In this document: in pieces, positions 8,140 through 16,892 of the stretch
How positions within the stretch are numbered: the stretch's first letter is position 1
Layout: each line of letters starts with the position of its first letter
Assembly: GCA_020633075.1 (NCBI GenBank)
Contig: JACKEI010000001.1
Location: 1,364,001-1,428,000 of the forward strand
Direction: 5' to 3'
Length of the DNA stretch: 64,000 nt
From: Sandaracinaceae bacterium
GTDB lineage: Bacteria > Myxococcota_A > Polyangia > Polyangiales > Houyiibacteriaceae
Notes under the pieces: generated by a model
Seen by the model: the letters and a program-made list of their open reading frames with translations, nothing else
Database searches by the model: none
What the model was told of the DNA's origin: nothing
Program-made: the position numbers and the translations under genes

Positions 8140-9465
8140 ATGCCGTGCTGTGCTCGCCGCCCCGTTTCGCTCAGGCTCGCGCTGGGCGCTTGCGCCCTGG
8201 TGGGCGCGGGGAGCCTCGCGGCCTGTGGCGGTGACCGAGCGGCCCAAGCGGACCCCGAGCCCGTGCCGGAGGTGGCGCCTGCCGCCGCGCCAGAGCCGCC
8301 TCCACCACCCGCTGTCCCACAGGTTCGCGTGCTGGCCATCGACACGCACGCGGACACCACGCAGCGCATGCTGGACGAGGGGGCGGACCTGTCGCAGCGC
8401 TTGCCGGACGGGCACCTGGACCTCGTGCGCATGCGCGAGGGCGAGCTGAGCGGCGTGTTCCTGAGCATCTGGGTGGACCCTCGCAAGTACGGGGGGGAGC
8501 GCGCCTGGCGCCGGACGCTCGCGCTGGTCGGCGCGGTGGAGTCCTTGGTGCGTGAGCACCCCGAGCAGGCCGCGCTGTGCACCAGCGGTGACGAGGTGCG
8601 CGCGGCCTTCGAGTCCGGCAAGGCCGCCATCTTGATGGGGGTCGAGGGAGCACACGGGCTCGGCACGAGCGACGTCCGTGAGGCCATCGAGCGCGCCCGG
8701 CAGCTGTACCGGCGCGGCGTGCGCTACATGACCATCACGTGGTCCACCGACAACGACTTCGGCCACAGCTCGACGGGCCGGCAGCCCTCGCAGGGGCTCA
8801 CCGACGCGGGTCGCGAGCTCGTCGCCGAGCTGAACGCGCTGGGCATGATCGTGGACGTGTCGCACGTGAGCGACGCGACCTTCGAGGACATCCTGCGCGT
8901 CACCACCCGGCCCGTGCTGGCGTCCCACAGCTCCTGCCGCGACCTGGCCGCGCACCCGCGCAACGTCACCGACGCCATGATCCGCGCCATCGCGGCCAAC
9001 GGCGGCGCCGTGTGCGTGAACTTCTACGCGCAGTTCCTCGATGCGGCCTACCGCGCAGGGCGCCGTCGAGTGCAGCGGCAGTACGAGACCGAGTTCTCGG
9101 CGCTGGCCGCGGAGCACACGCACCACCGCCCGCGAGGGGTCGCGGCGCGCGCGCTCGCGCTGCAGCTGGATCCCGCGCTGAGCTATCCGACTGTGGATCG
9201 GCTGGCCGAGCACCTCGCGCACGTGGTGGAGGTCGGTGGTCCGGGGGCCGCCTGTCTGGGCTCGGACTTCGACGGGGTGGGGGAGCTGCCCACTGGGCTC
9301 GCCGACGTGTCGGACCTGCCGGCGCTGCGCGCGGCCCTCGAGGCTCGTGAGCTCCCCGTGTCGGCCATTTTCGGTGAGAATGTGCTCCGGGTGCTCGACG
9401 CGCAGCACGGCCCCGTGGTCTCCGCTGCGCCAAGCCCGGCGCCCACTCCCCCGCATGCCCCATGA
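8140..9465 (+). CDS. Membrane dipeptidase (peptidase M19), lipoprotein
   Basis: A 441-residue renal-dipeptidase-like zinc enzyme that hydrolyses dipeptides, here exported. The N-terminus is a lipoprotein signal (LGACALVGAGSLAACGG, lipid-anchored Cys about residue 30), then a Pro/Ala linker. Metal ligands are all in place: HxD in DTHAD, Glu in GVEGAHGL, His in DVSHVS and ASHSS, Asp in GSDFDG. Such enzymes may cleave LD or DL dipeptides, including peptidoglycan-derived ones. Its stop overlaps the next start (ATGA at 9462-9465), coupling it to an FHA/transglutaminase protein. Family call firm; natural substrate inferred. Confidence 0.92.
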   Translation: MPCCARRPVSLRLALGACALVGAGSLAACGGDRAAQADPEPVPEVAPAAAPEPPPPPAVPQVRVLAIDTHADTTQRMLDEGADLSQRLPDGHLDLVRMREGELSGVFLSIWVDPRKYGGERAWRRTLALVGAVESLVREHPEQAALCTSGDEVRAAFESGKAAILMGVEGAHGLGTSDVREAIERARQLYRRGVRYMTITWSTDNDFGHSSTGRQPSQGLTDAGRELVAELNALGMIVDVSHVSDATFEDILRVTTRPVLASHSSCRDLAAHPRNVTDAMIRAIAANGGAVCVNFYAQFLDAAYRAGRRRVQRQYETEFSALAAEHTHHRPRGVAARALALQLDPALSYPTVDRLAEHLAHVVEVGGPGAACLGSDFDGVGELPTGLADVSDLPALRAALEARELPVSAIFGENVLRVLDAQHGPVVSAAPSPAPTPPHAP

Positions 9466-10661
9466 CCGATAGCCGCCAAATCGTCGTCGGACGCTCACGA
9501 GACTGCGGACTCGTCTTGAGCGACGGTTCGGTCTCCGGGCGTCACGCGCGCCTCAGCTGGCAGGGGGCGACGCTGCTCGTGGAGGACCTCGGCAGCGCAA
9601 ACGGGACGTGGGTACGCGGCCAGCGCGTGAGTCAGGCGCAGCTGCGGCCGGGGGACGACCTGCGCCTCGGCGCCGTCTCGTTCCCCTGGGGCCACCCAGA
9701 CCTCTATGCCTTCCTGCGCAGCGGCGCGGCGGGAGACACCATCCTCGGGATGAGCATCCCCGGCCGCAAGTACATCTGCGGCGCCTGCGGTCAGACGGGC
9801 CTCATCCCGCGCGGCTTCGGTGGAGGCACGCTCGAGTGCGCGGCCTGCCACACCGCGCTCATCGTCGGCCGCAAGCCGCCACCGGGGAAGCCCGGTGGTC
9901 GCGTTGGGAGCATCTTCCTGTCGCTGATCTTGCTGTCCGCAGCGGCCGGGGTGGGCGTGTGGGTCTGGCAGCACGGGGGTGAGGAGCGCGCGCGTGTCGT
10001 CCGCGAGCAGCTCCAGCCGATTGGGCCGCGCCCCACCAGCGAGCAGGAGCTCTCCGTACGCGTGCACACCCGCGACCGCGTGGTGGCGTCCATGGACAGC
10101 TCCGACCCCGTGGTGCGCAACGCGGCCGTCCGGCTGGCGGCGAGCCAGCAAGGCAATTTCAGCGTCGAGCAGGTGGCCAGCATCTTCACCCACGTGCGTG
10201 GCCGCTGGCGCTACGTGAACGACCCGCAGGGGGCCGAGTACTTCGCGCACGCGAGCGAGACCATCACCAACGAATACGTCGGAGACTGCGACGACTTCGC
10301 GATCGTCGTGGCCTCGATGATCACGGCCATCGGGGGGCGCGCGCGCATCGTCATGATGAGCGGCCCCGCAGGCGGGCACGCCTACCCGGAGGTCTGCCTC
10401 AGCGGTGAGGCCGAGGAGGTGCGCGCGCACCTGGATGCGCACTACCAGGCCCTGACCGACCGCAGGCTGCGCCAGCGGGTGAACGGCATCCACTACCGCC
10501 CTGCGAGCGACTGCCCGCTCTGGCTGAACCTCGACTGGAACGCGGGGGTGCCGGGTGGTCCGTACGAGGCCGAGAGCTGGGCCGTCGCCATCTATCCGGA
10601 CGGAACCACGGAGACCCTGGCCACGGCTGGGGCGGCGGCCAGTCCGGCGCCTGGCGGCTGA
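9462..10661 (+). CDS. FHA - zinc ribbon - TM - transglutaminase-like protein
   Basis: A 399-residue fusion. Residues 1-75 are an FHA domain (GRSRDCGL, SGRHARL, SANGTW), which in known proteins binds phosphothreonine. C106, C109, C126 and C129 form a CxxC...CxxC zinc ribbon. One transmembrane helix spans about 149-169. Residues about 230-370 resemble a transglutaminase-like cysteine peptidase with a likely triad C276 (GDCDDFA), H306 (GGHAYPE) and D358 (LNLDWN). The likely topology has the FHA and ribbon inside and the transglutaminase part outside. It is coupled by ATGA to the M19 dipeptidase. No protein of this exact layout is recalled with a known role. Confidence 0.82.
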   Translation: MTDSRQIVVGRSRDCGLVLSDGSVSGRHARLSWQGATLLVEDLGSANGTWVRGQRVSQAQLRPGDDLRLGAVSFPWGHPDLYAFLRSGAAGDTILGMSIPGRKYICGACGQTGLIPRGFGGGTLECAACHTALIVGRKPPPGKPGGRVGSIFLSLILLSAAAGVGVWVWQHGGEERARVVREQLQPIGPRPTSEQELSVRVHTRDRVVASMDSSDPVVRNAAVRLAASQQGNFSVEQVASIFTHVRGRWRYVNDPQGAEYFAHASETITNEYVGDCDDFAIVVASMITAIGGRARIVMMSGPAGGHAYPEVCLSGEAEEVRAHLDAHYQALTDRRLRQRVNGIHYRPASDCPLWLNLDWNAGVPGGPYEAESWAVAIYPDGTTETLATAGAAASPAPGG

Positions 10662-10688
10662 CGCGCGGTCAGTCCACGCTTGGGGTCG

Positions 10689-11129
10689 ATGACATCCCCC
10701 CATCCACTCATCGTGACCGACTCCGCGCAGATCGGGGTCATCGCCCTCGACGCGCGCCGTGTGGCCGTGCTGGGCATCAAGCCCGAGTCGCGCAAGGACC
10801 AGCCCGCGTACTACGTCCCGGCGTACCTGGACTCCGTCGGCGTCGAGGTCATCCCGGTGCCGGTGTACTACCCGGAGGCCAAGGAGATCCTCGGCCTGCC
10901 CGTGGAGCGCGACCTCCAGCGCCTGCGCGACATCGACATCGTCGTGGTGTTCCGGCGCTCCGAAGACGTCGCGGACCACGTGTCTGCGCTGCTCGCGCTG
11001 CGGCCCAAGTGCGTCTGGCTGCAGTCGGGCATCCGTGACGACGCCTCCGCGCTCAGGCTGGCGGACGCCGGTATCGCGGTGGTCCAGGACCGCTGCATCA
11101 TGGTGGAGCACCGCCGGGCCCGGCACTGA
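10689..11129 (+). CDS. CoA-binding domain protein (YccU-like)
   Basis: A 146-residue cytoplasmic protein made of a single CoA-binding Rossmann-like domain: VAVLGIKPESRKDQPAYYVP at the N-terminus, then VIPVPVYYPEA and CVWLQSGIRDDASALRLADAG, ending in a VVQDRCIMVEH segment typical of the YccU/CoA_binding_2 group. The partner and physiological role are not known for this family. The ATG at 10689 is used; a TTG three codons earlier is possible. Confidence 0.85.
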   Translation: MTSPHPLIVTDSAQIGVIALDARRVAVLGIKPESRKDQPAYYVPAYLDSVGVEVIPVPVYYPEAKEILGLPVERDLQRLRDIDIVVVFRRSEDVADHVSALLALRPKCVWLQSGIRDDASALRLADAGIAVVQDRCIMVEHRRARH

Positions 11130-11162
11130 CGATGGGCCGCCGGGCGCTAACGGCGCCTGCGC

Positions 11163-12218
11163 TCAGAGGCGAATCAGCGTGGCGCCCCAGTTCAGCCCGG
11201 AGCCCAGCGCGAAGAAGCAGATCAGCTGACCGGGCTTGGCGCGCCCGTCGCGCAGCATCTCGTCCAAGAGGATGCCGATGGTGGCCGCCGATGTGTTGCC
11301 GAAGCGCGCGATGTTGCTGGGGACCTTCTCCGCGGGCACGCCGAGCGCCTTCTGCACGGCGGCGTTGATGCGGTCGTTGGCCTGGTGCGCCACGAACCAG
11401 TCCACCTCCTCGAGGGTGACGTCGTGCTTGGCGCACAGCGAGCGCACCACGCGGTTGAGCTCCGTGACGGCGACCTTCATGAGGTCCTGCCCCTGCATCT
11501 TGGGGATGTGCTCCTCGCGCTCGAACATCTCCGGGGTGAAGTAGGGGCGCGTCTTGAAGCCGCCGCTGGCGATGTAGATGCGGTCGAAGAGGCGCCCGTC
11601 CGTGTGCACCTCGGTGCCCAGGAAGCCCGCGCCGTCGGGCGCCTTCTGCACCACCAGCGCGGCCGCCCCGTCGCCAAAGAGCACCGCCAGGTTGCGGTGG
11701 CGCGTGCCCTTGTCGTAGGCGTCCTCGGTGATCTCCCGGTCGGTCTCGCCGGTGAGGATGTCCCAGTCGTCCCAGGGCATGAAGCCCGCGTGCGCGTCCG
11801 CGCCCAGGATCAGCACCTTGCTGGCTTGATCGGTCATGACCAGCCCGTTGGCGACCTGGAAGGCGTAGGGCATGGCCGCGCACTGCTGCCGGATGTCCAG
11901 CGCGGGGACGCGCGGGATGCCGAGCTTGGCCCCCAGCAAGCCGCCCGAGCCGGGGAAGATGTGCTCCGGCGTCATGGTCGCGAAGATGATGTAGTCGATC
12001 TCCTCGGGCTCCATCCCCGCGGCCTTGAGCGCACGGCGGGCGGCGATCAGCGCGAGGTCGCTGACCCCCTCACCCTCCGCGACGAAGTGGCGCTGCTCGA
12101 TGCCTGTGCGCTGCCGAATCCACGCGTCGTCGGTGTCCATGACGCGCGCCAGGTTGGCGTTGGGGATGGGCTCGCCCGGGACGTAGTGCCCCGTACCGAC
12201 AATCGTGATTCCGGCCAT
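11163..12218 (-). CDS. Beta-ketoacyl-ACP synthase III-like protein
   Basis: A 351-residue thiolase-fold condensing enzyme. The triad is complete: C113 in QQCAAMPYAF, H278 in VAHQAND, and N308 in FGNTSAATIG. Enzymes of this kind condense an acyl-CoA with malonyl-ACP to start fatty acid or related chains. It stands alone, with no fab genes beside it, so it may serve a special lipid or polyketide rather than bulk synthesis. The ATG at 12218 has a clear AAGGAA upstream. The frame runs open farther upstream, but that is a shadow of the M48 gene. Confidence 0.87.
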   Translation of the reverse strand: MAGITIVGTGHYVPGEPIPNANLARVMDTDDAWIRQRTGIEQRHFVAEGEGVSDLALIAARRALKAAGMEPEEIDYIIFATMTPEHIFPGSGGLLGAKLGIPRVPALDIRQQCAAMPYAFQVANGLVMTDQASKVLILGADAHAGFMPWDDWDILTGETDREITEDAYDKGTRHRNLAVLFGDGAAALVVQKAPDGAGFLGTEVHTDGRLFDRIYIASGGFKTRPYFTPEMFEREEHIPKMQGQDLMKVAVTELNRVVRSLCAKHDVTLEEVDWFVAHQANDRINAAVQKALGVPAEKVPSNIARFGNTSAATIGILLDEMLRDGRAKPGQLICFFALGSGLNWGATLIRL

Positions 12219-12330
12219 GTGTGGTTTCCTTACCCACACTGGGGCTCGTGGCAACGCTACGGGACCGTTCTGTCCGCTCTGCGCGCGGTAACGTGTCTCC
12301 GGCGTAATGGAGGTGCCGCCGGCGCGGGGC

Positions 12331-12368
12331 GGCCAACGCCTCCCGACCCGGCCAACGCCTCCGGACCG
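12331..12368. repeat. Tandem 19-bp repeat, two copies
   Basis: GGCCAACGCCTCCCGACCC (12331-12349) is followed directly by GGCCAACGCCTCCGGACCG (12350-12368), 17 of 19 identical. It lies in the 240-bp gap between the divergent synthase and M48 genes and may be a pair of binding sites or a chance duplication. Nothing else clear is seen in that gap. Confidence 0.6.
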
Positions 12369-12458
12369 GGCCACCTTTCTGCGTCCACGCGGGAGCAAGG
12401 TTGCGTCGTCGCGGGTTGTCGGGATAGATCGGACGGTCCTGTTCGTACCATCCTGCGC

Positions 12459-13391
12459 ATGTCCCCGCCGCCCCTCGACTTTCAGAGCTACGTCCGGTCC
12501 CAGTCGAATGGGGGCGCGGCGGCTCGCCCGAGCGGCGCACCGGAGTACGCCTTCTCCGCGGACGTGGCCATGCTGCGCGCCTTCCAGCGCATGCGCCCCG
12601 TGGAGCTGGCGGCGGCGTCGGTCGTCCGCGCGAGCGCGCAGCTCATGGACGCGCAGCAGCTGGGCACCATGCTGCGGGTCAGCGAGCAGCAGATCCCGCG
12701 GCTGCACGCCATCGCGCGGGGCTGCGCAGACACGCTGGGCATCGCGCTGCCCAAGCTCTACGTCGCCAACAGCCCGGTGATCAACGCCTACACCTTCGGC
12801 ACCAACGACGACGCCTTCATCGTGGTGCACTCGGCGCTGCTGGACCACTTCACCGAGGACGAGCTGCGCTTCGTCATCGGGCACGAGATGGGCCACATCC
12901 AGAACCGACACGTGGTCTATGGCACCGTGCTGCGCGTCCTCAAGACCAGCGCCGCCATCTTCCTGCGGTGGATCATCGCGCCTGCGGAGATCGCGCTCGC
13001 CACCTGGTCGCGTCGCGCCGAGATCACCTGCGACAGGGCGGGGCTGCTGTGCAGCCGCGACCTCGACAGCGCGCGCCGCTCGTTCCTGAAGCTGGCCTGC
13101 GGCAGCCAGAAGCTCTACGACCAGATCGACCTGGACGTGTACCTGCGGCAGTTCGAGGACGGGCGCGGCAACCTGGGGCGGTACCAAGAGGCCTTCGCCA
13201 CGCACCCCTACCTGCCCAAGCGCATCCACGCGCTGCAGGTCTTCGCGGAGAGCGCGCTCTTTCGCCGCGCCATGGGTGTCGGGGACACCGGCATCGACAT
13301 GGCCGAAGTGGACGCGCGCACGGCGCGCATCATCGAGATCGCGGACCCGTCGCTCGCGGGAGCGCCGGGAGCCGCGGACAAGGAAGGCTGA
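12459..13391 (+). CDS. M48 family zinc metalloprotease
   Basis: A 310-residue protease with the M48 motif HEMGH (H142, E143, H146) and third ligand E188 in the RRAEITCDRAG segment, a variant of the ExxxD pattern of this family. A hydrophobic stretch (about 160-182) may dip into the membrane. There is no signal peptide, so the catalytic part is probably cytoplasmic or membrane-associated. The ATG at 12459 is the first good start after a low-complexity leader frame. Next gene begins 8 bp after its stop, so it likely shares an operon with the dynamin-like GTPase and the hydrolase. Confidence 0.87.
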   Translation: MSPPPLDFQSYVRSQSNGGAAARPSGAPEYAFSADVAMLRAFQRMRPVELAAASVVRASAQLMDAQQLGTMLRVSEQQIPRLHAIARGCADTLGIALPKLYVANSPVINAYTFGTNDDAFIVVHSALLDHFTEDELRFVIGHEMGHIQNRHVVYGTVLRVLKTSAAIFLRWIIAPAEIALATWSRRAEITCDRAGLLCSRDLDSARRSFLKLACGSQKLYDQIDLDVYLRQFEDGRGNLGRYQEAFATHPYLPKRIHALQVFAESALFRRAMGVGDTGIDMAEVDARTARIIEIADPSLAGAPGAADKEG

Positions 13392-13398
13392 GGTAGAC

Positions 13399-15138
13399 GT
13401 GGCCGCTGACTACACCGAGCTCAGGTCCGAGGCGCTGACGCGGCTCCGCAACGTGGCGCGCCTCGCCAAGAGCGCGGGCGCCGCGACGCTGGCCAAGACC
13501 CTGGAGCAAGACCGCATCGCGCGGCTGCGCGACGAGCGCTTCCACCTGGTGGTGCTCGGTGAGTTCAACCACGGCAAGACCACCTTCGTGAACGCGCTGC
13601 TGGGCAAGGCGGTGCTCCCCTCCGGCGTCACGCCCACCACGGCCGTCATCCACCGCATCCGGCACGGCGAGGAGCAGAGCGCCACGGCGGTCCGCACGGA
13701 CGGCACGGAAGAGCGCCTGCCCTTCGCGGACATCGCCAACTACGAGGTGGGGGGCTCGGCCATCGCGGACGGCGTGCAGCACCTGGACCTCGAGTACCCC
13801 AACACCGTGCTGGGGGAGGGCGTGATCCTGGTTGATACGCCGGGTGTGAACGACCTCAACGACGCGCGCGCCGAGATCACCTACGAGTACATCCCCAAGG
13901 CCGACGCCGTGATCTTCCTGCTGGATGCAGGGCAGATCCTGAAAGAGAGCGAGCGGCAGTTCATCGTGGGCAAGCTGCTCAGCGCCAGCCGCGACAAGGT
14001 CGTGTTCGTGGTCAACAAGATGGACCTCTTGGACGCGGAAGAGCAGGCCGAGGCGCTGGCCTACGCGCGCATGAACCTCGCCAAGCTCGTCCCCGAACCC
14101 CGCGTCTTCGGCATCAGCGCCGAGCAGGCCCTCGAGGGGGCGGCGGACTCGGGCTTGCCCGAGCTCAGCGAGTTCCTCACGCGCTACCTGCGCGAGGAGC
14201 GGGGCCGCGTGCTCATCGACAACGGGCTCGAGGCGGGCATCCGCGCGGCGCAGACGCTCGTCACCGGCATCGAGGTGCAGCAGCGCGCGCTGCAGATGGA
14301 GGCGTCCGACATGGAGCGCCGCCTGGGGGCTCTGGAAGCGGACCTGGACGCCAGCGAGGAGCGCATCGCGGCCCGCAGCGCGCGCATTCGCGAGAACATC
14401 GCCGCCGTGAAGGCCGTGGTGCGCGCGGACGTGCTCAGCTTTGGGCGCAGCTTTGCGCAGTCGCTGCCTGGGGAGATTGACGCCGCCGAGGCGAAGGACC
14501 TCCAGGCTCACCTGGCGGGCTTCATCGAGGCCCGCTTCCGCGAGTTCGCGGAGGACCAGACTGAGGAGATCGCCAAGCGGCTCGAGCGGGTCGCGGAGGA
14601 GGCCATCGCCTTCGTCAGTGAGGACGCCAAGACCCAGGCCGAGCGCCTCCGGAAGTCCCTGGGGGAGGGCGGGCCTGCGCTGCACCTGGAGGTCAACACG
14701 CTGGCCTACGACGTATCCGTCTTCGCGGTGGGGGCCTTCGGCGTCACGCTGATGGTGCTGAGCAACATCGTGGTGGGCGGGGCCATGGCGCTCGCCGCGC
14801 CCGTGCTGGCGTACGTGTTCCGCGGCCGCGCCGAGAAGCAGACCAAGGAGCGCGCCAAGGCCGAGGCCCCCAAGGCCGTGGAAGACGCCGCCGCCAAGAT
14901 GGCCGACGCCTTCGATGAGCGCATCGACGAGTTCGGTCAGCGCCTGGCTGCGTTCGTGGCCCAAGCCAACGCCGAGGTGACCCGCAGCGTGGCCGAGCTC
15001 ATCCGCACGGCGCGTGAGGCGCGCGGTCGCGGTGAGAGCGCCCTCGCGGAGCTCAGCAACGGGACCGGCATGACGCTGGTGCAGCTCTCGGACGAGCGCG
15101 CCCAGATGGAGAGGCTGCGCGCGTCGCTCTGGAAGTAG
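13399..15138 (+). CDS. Dynamin-family GTPase
   Basis: A 579-residue large GTPase. GTPase motifs: G1 GEFNHGKTT (54-62), G2 T in SGVTPTTAV, G3 DTPGVND (146-152) and G4 NKMD (about 212). Long helical regions follow, and residues about 435-475 form a strongly hydrophobic hairpin (FAVGAFGVTLMVLSNIVVGG) that should insert in the membrane, as the paddle or TM region of bacterial dynamins does. Such proteins remodel or repair membranes by GTP-driven self-assembly. The GTG at 13399 has GAGGT upstream and follows the M48 stop by 7 bp. Confidence 0.85.
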   Translation: MAADYTELRSEALTRLRNVARLAKSAGAATLAKTLEQDRIARLRDERFHLVVLGEFNHGKTTFVNALLGKAVLPSGVTPTTAVIHRIRHGEEQSATAVRTDGTEERLPFADIANYEVGGSAIADGVQHLDLEYPNTVLGEGVILVDTPGVNDLNDARAEITYEYIPKADAVIFLLDAGQILKESERQFIVGKLLSASRDKVVFVVNKMDLLDAEEQAEALAYARMNLAKLVPEPRVFGISAEQALEGAADSGLPELSEFLTRYLREERGRVLIDNGLEAGIRAAQTLVTGIEVQQRALQMEASDMERRLGALEADLDASEERIAARSARIRENIAAVKAVVRADVLSFGRSFAQSLPGEIDAAEAKDLQAHLAGFIEARFREFAEDQTEEIAKRLERVAEEAIAFVSEDAKTQAERLRKSLGEGGPALHLEVNTLAYDVSVFAVGAFGVTLMVLSNIVVGGAMALAAPVLAYVFRGRAEKQTKERAKAEAPKAVEDAAAKMADAFDERIDEFGQRLAAFVAQANAEVTRSVAELIRTAREARGRGESALAELSNGTGMTLVQLSDERAQMERLRASLWK

Positions 15139-15183
15139 GCAGCCGGTTGCGTTCCACGACCCGAACGCCATAGTCCCCCGCTC

Positions 15184-16275
15184 ATGAACGCGGACTCGCT
15201 GCAGGCGCTCCTCGCTCCGCCGCTTCCATGGCTGGTCTCAGGGGTGATCCTGGTGCTGCTCTGGTGGGCGCACCTCGGGTTCTGGGTGGGGCGCCTCCGG
15301 ACGCACCTCCACTATAGCCTCTGTGAGCGCATCCCGACGGCCGACGGCAGCGCGGTCGAGCTCCGCCGGGTGGGCCAGAACGAACCCACCGCGGCCGCAC
15401 CGCCCGTGCTCATGGTGCACGGCGTGGCGGCCAACCACCGCAACCTGGACGTGCGGGCCGACTGCAGCATGGCGCGGCACTTCGCCGCTCAGGGCCGCGA
15501 CGTGTGGCTGCTCACCCTGCGCTCGGGCCGCAGCGACCTCTCGTGGAGAGAGAGGCGCAACACCCGCTACCGCGTCATGCGCGACCACGACCTGCCCACC
15601 GGGGTGCGCGCGGTCTTGGAGCGCACCGGGCAGGCTCAGCTGGACCTGGTGGGCTTCTCCATGGGCGGCATGCTCATCTACGGGGCGTTGGGCCGCACAC
15701 TGCCGGAGGCGTTGGTGCGCCGCGTGGTCATCGTCGGCTCCCCCGGTCGCGTGTACCGGCCCTTCGGCTTCTTGCGCGTGGCCGGACTGCTCCCGCGCTA
15801 CGTGGTGCCGCCGCTCTCGCTGCGCTTCTGGGCGCGCTCCTTCGCGTTCATGGTCGACTACCTGCCCGGCCCCTTCCACCGCCTGGTGCACAACCCCGAC
15901 AACGTGGACAAGGGCGTCGCGCCGAGCGCGCTGGTGGACGTGATCGAGAGCATCCCGGGGGCCCTGGCGGCAGACTTCGGCGAGTGGCTGGGGGACGAGG
16001 GACACCTCCGCGTCGAGGCCGAGCACGTCTGCGAAGGGCTGCGTGACGTGCGCGTTCCGGTGCTCTTCTTTGCGGGGGCCGCGGACCGGATCGCGCGCGT
16101 GGATGGGGTGCGCTACGCGGCCGAGCGCTGGGGCGCGGACACCGGCCAGACCCCCACCGTGCACGTGCTCGGTGTGGCCACGGGCTACGCGGCGGACTAC
16201 GGGCACGGCGACCTGGCCGTCGGCCGCCACGCCGCGCAGGACGTGTTCGAGCCCGCGCTGCGTTTTCTGGACTGA
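15184..16275 (+). CDS. Alpha/beta hydrolase with N-terminal membrane helix
   Basis: A 363-residue alpha/beta hydrolase. Residues 16-36 form a transmembrane helix, so the enzyme is tethered. The HG oxyanion motif (MVHGVAANH, 77-85) and nucleophile elbow GFSMGG (S159) are clear; the acid is likely Asp in FAGAADRI, and the His lies near the C-terminal YGHGDL. The fold resembles lipases and PHA-synthase-like acyl hydrolases. It lies 45 bp after the dynamin gene on the same strand. A lipid or acyl ester substrate is suggested only by context. Confidence 0.83.
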   Translation: MNADSLQALLAPPLPWLVSGVILVLLWWAHLGFWVGRLRTHLHYSLCERIPTADGSAVELRRVGQNEPTAAAPPVLMVHGVAANHRNLDVRADCSMARHFAAQGRDVWLLTLRSGRSDLSWRERRNTRYRVMRDHDLPTGVRAVLERTGQAQLDLVGFSMGGMLIYGALGRTLPEALVRRVVIVGSPGRVYRPFGFLRVAGLLPRYVVPPLSLRFWARSFAFMVDYLPGPFHRLVHNPDNVDKGVAPSALVDVIESIPGALAADFGEWLGDEGHLRVEAEHVCEGLRDVRVPVLFFAGAADRIARVDGVRYAAERWGADTGQTPTVHVLGVATGYAADYGHGDLAVGRHAAQDVFEPALRFLD

Positions 16276-16372
16276 CCTCTGGCCCCAGCGCACGAGCGGC
16301 GGGCGGCTGCTTCCGCTCACACAACCGGTGGTCGCGCTCTAGCTCGGCTCCTCGTCCAGCGGCGTCGTTCTC

Positions 16373-16388
16373 GAGCGCAATGGCGCTC
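16373..16388. repeat. Short perfect hairpin between convergent genes
   Basis: GAGCGC-AATG-GCGCTC lies in the 182-bp gap after the hydrolase and may help end transcription. A second hairpin, GCCCC-AGC-GGGGC at 16434-16446, follows. Neither has a T-tract. No gene is seen in this gap. Confidence 0.4.
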
Positions 16389-16457
16389 ATGCCGGCCAGC
16401 GCAGGCGGAGGGCGTGGGCCCATCGTGTCCCCGGCCCCAGCGGGGCGTCAACAGCCG

Positions 16458-16892
16458 CTACTCGCGGGCAAACAGCCGCACGGCCACGCCCTCGGGCCCC
16501 ACCACCAGCGCGTCACGCTGAAACACTCCGCGCCGTGAGCAGTCCTCGGCGCGCACCCGCCAGGTCCCCTCGCCCACGTGAAAGTGCCGCGCGCTGTTCG
16601 GGTCGATCACCTCGGCGGGCGCCAGGCGGTCGTGGCCCCACGCGCGTGGCTCCTGAGACACGTACACGTAGCAGACCAAGTCCCCCGTGCGGTTCTCGAG
16701 CGTCAGGCAGCCGGGCGCGACGCCGCTGGTGATCAGGTTGCGCGCGTCCGGCACGGGGACATGCGCCCGACAGCCCGGCAGGAGCAGGCTGGCGAGGAGC
16801 AGGATGGGCGGCACGAGGGAGTGGAGGTGGCACGTGGCCAAGACGCGCGACGAGCGCCCGGTCGACGTCTCACGGCGCCGCCCGCGGGTCAT
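16458..16892 (-). CDS. Small lipoprotein of unknown function
   Basis: A 144-residue predicted lipoprotein. After an Arg-rich start, a hydrophobic stretch ends in the lipobox LLPGC (Cys near residue 41). The mature part is beta-rich with an NRTGDLVCYVYVSQEP segment and no recognised domain. Its ATG at 16892 overlaps the carA stop (ATGA), so it is co-translated with carA, though no link to pyrimidine synthesis is known. The longer in-frame extension into carA is a shadow. Confidence 0.65.
   Translation of the reverse strand: MTRGRRRETSTGRSSRVLATCHLHSLVPPILLLASLLLPGCRAHVPVPDARNLITSGVAPGCLTLENRTGDLVCYVYVSQEPRAWGHDRLAPAEVIDPNSARHFHVGEGTWRVRAEDCSRRGVFQRDALVVGPEGVAVRLFARE

Noticed and set aside
12219..13229. 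Minus-strand extension upstream of the KAS III gene
   Set aside because: Covers the antisense of the M48 gene; no domain; the ATG at 12218 has a good Shine-Dalgarno.
13330..15171. 613-codon minus-strand open frame
   Set aside because: Antisense shadow of the dynamin-like GTPase, whose motifs are clear on the plus strand.
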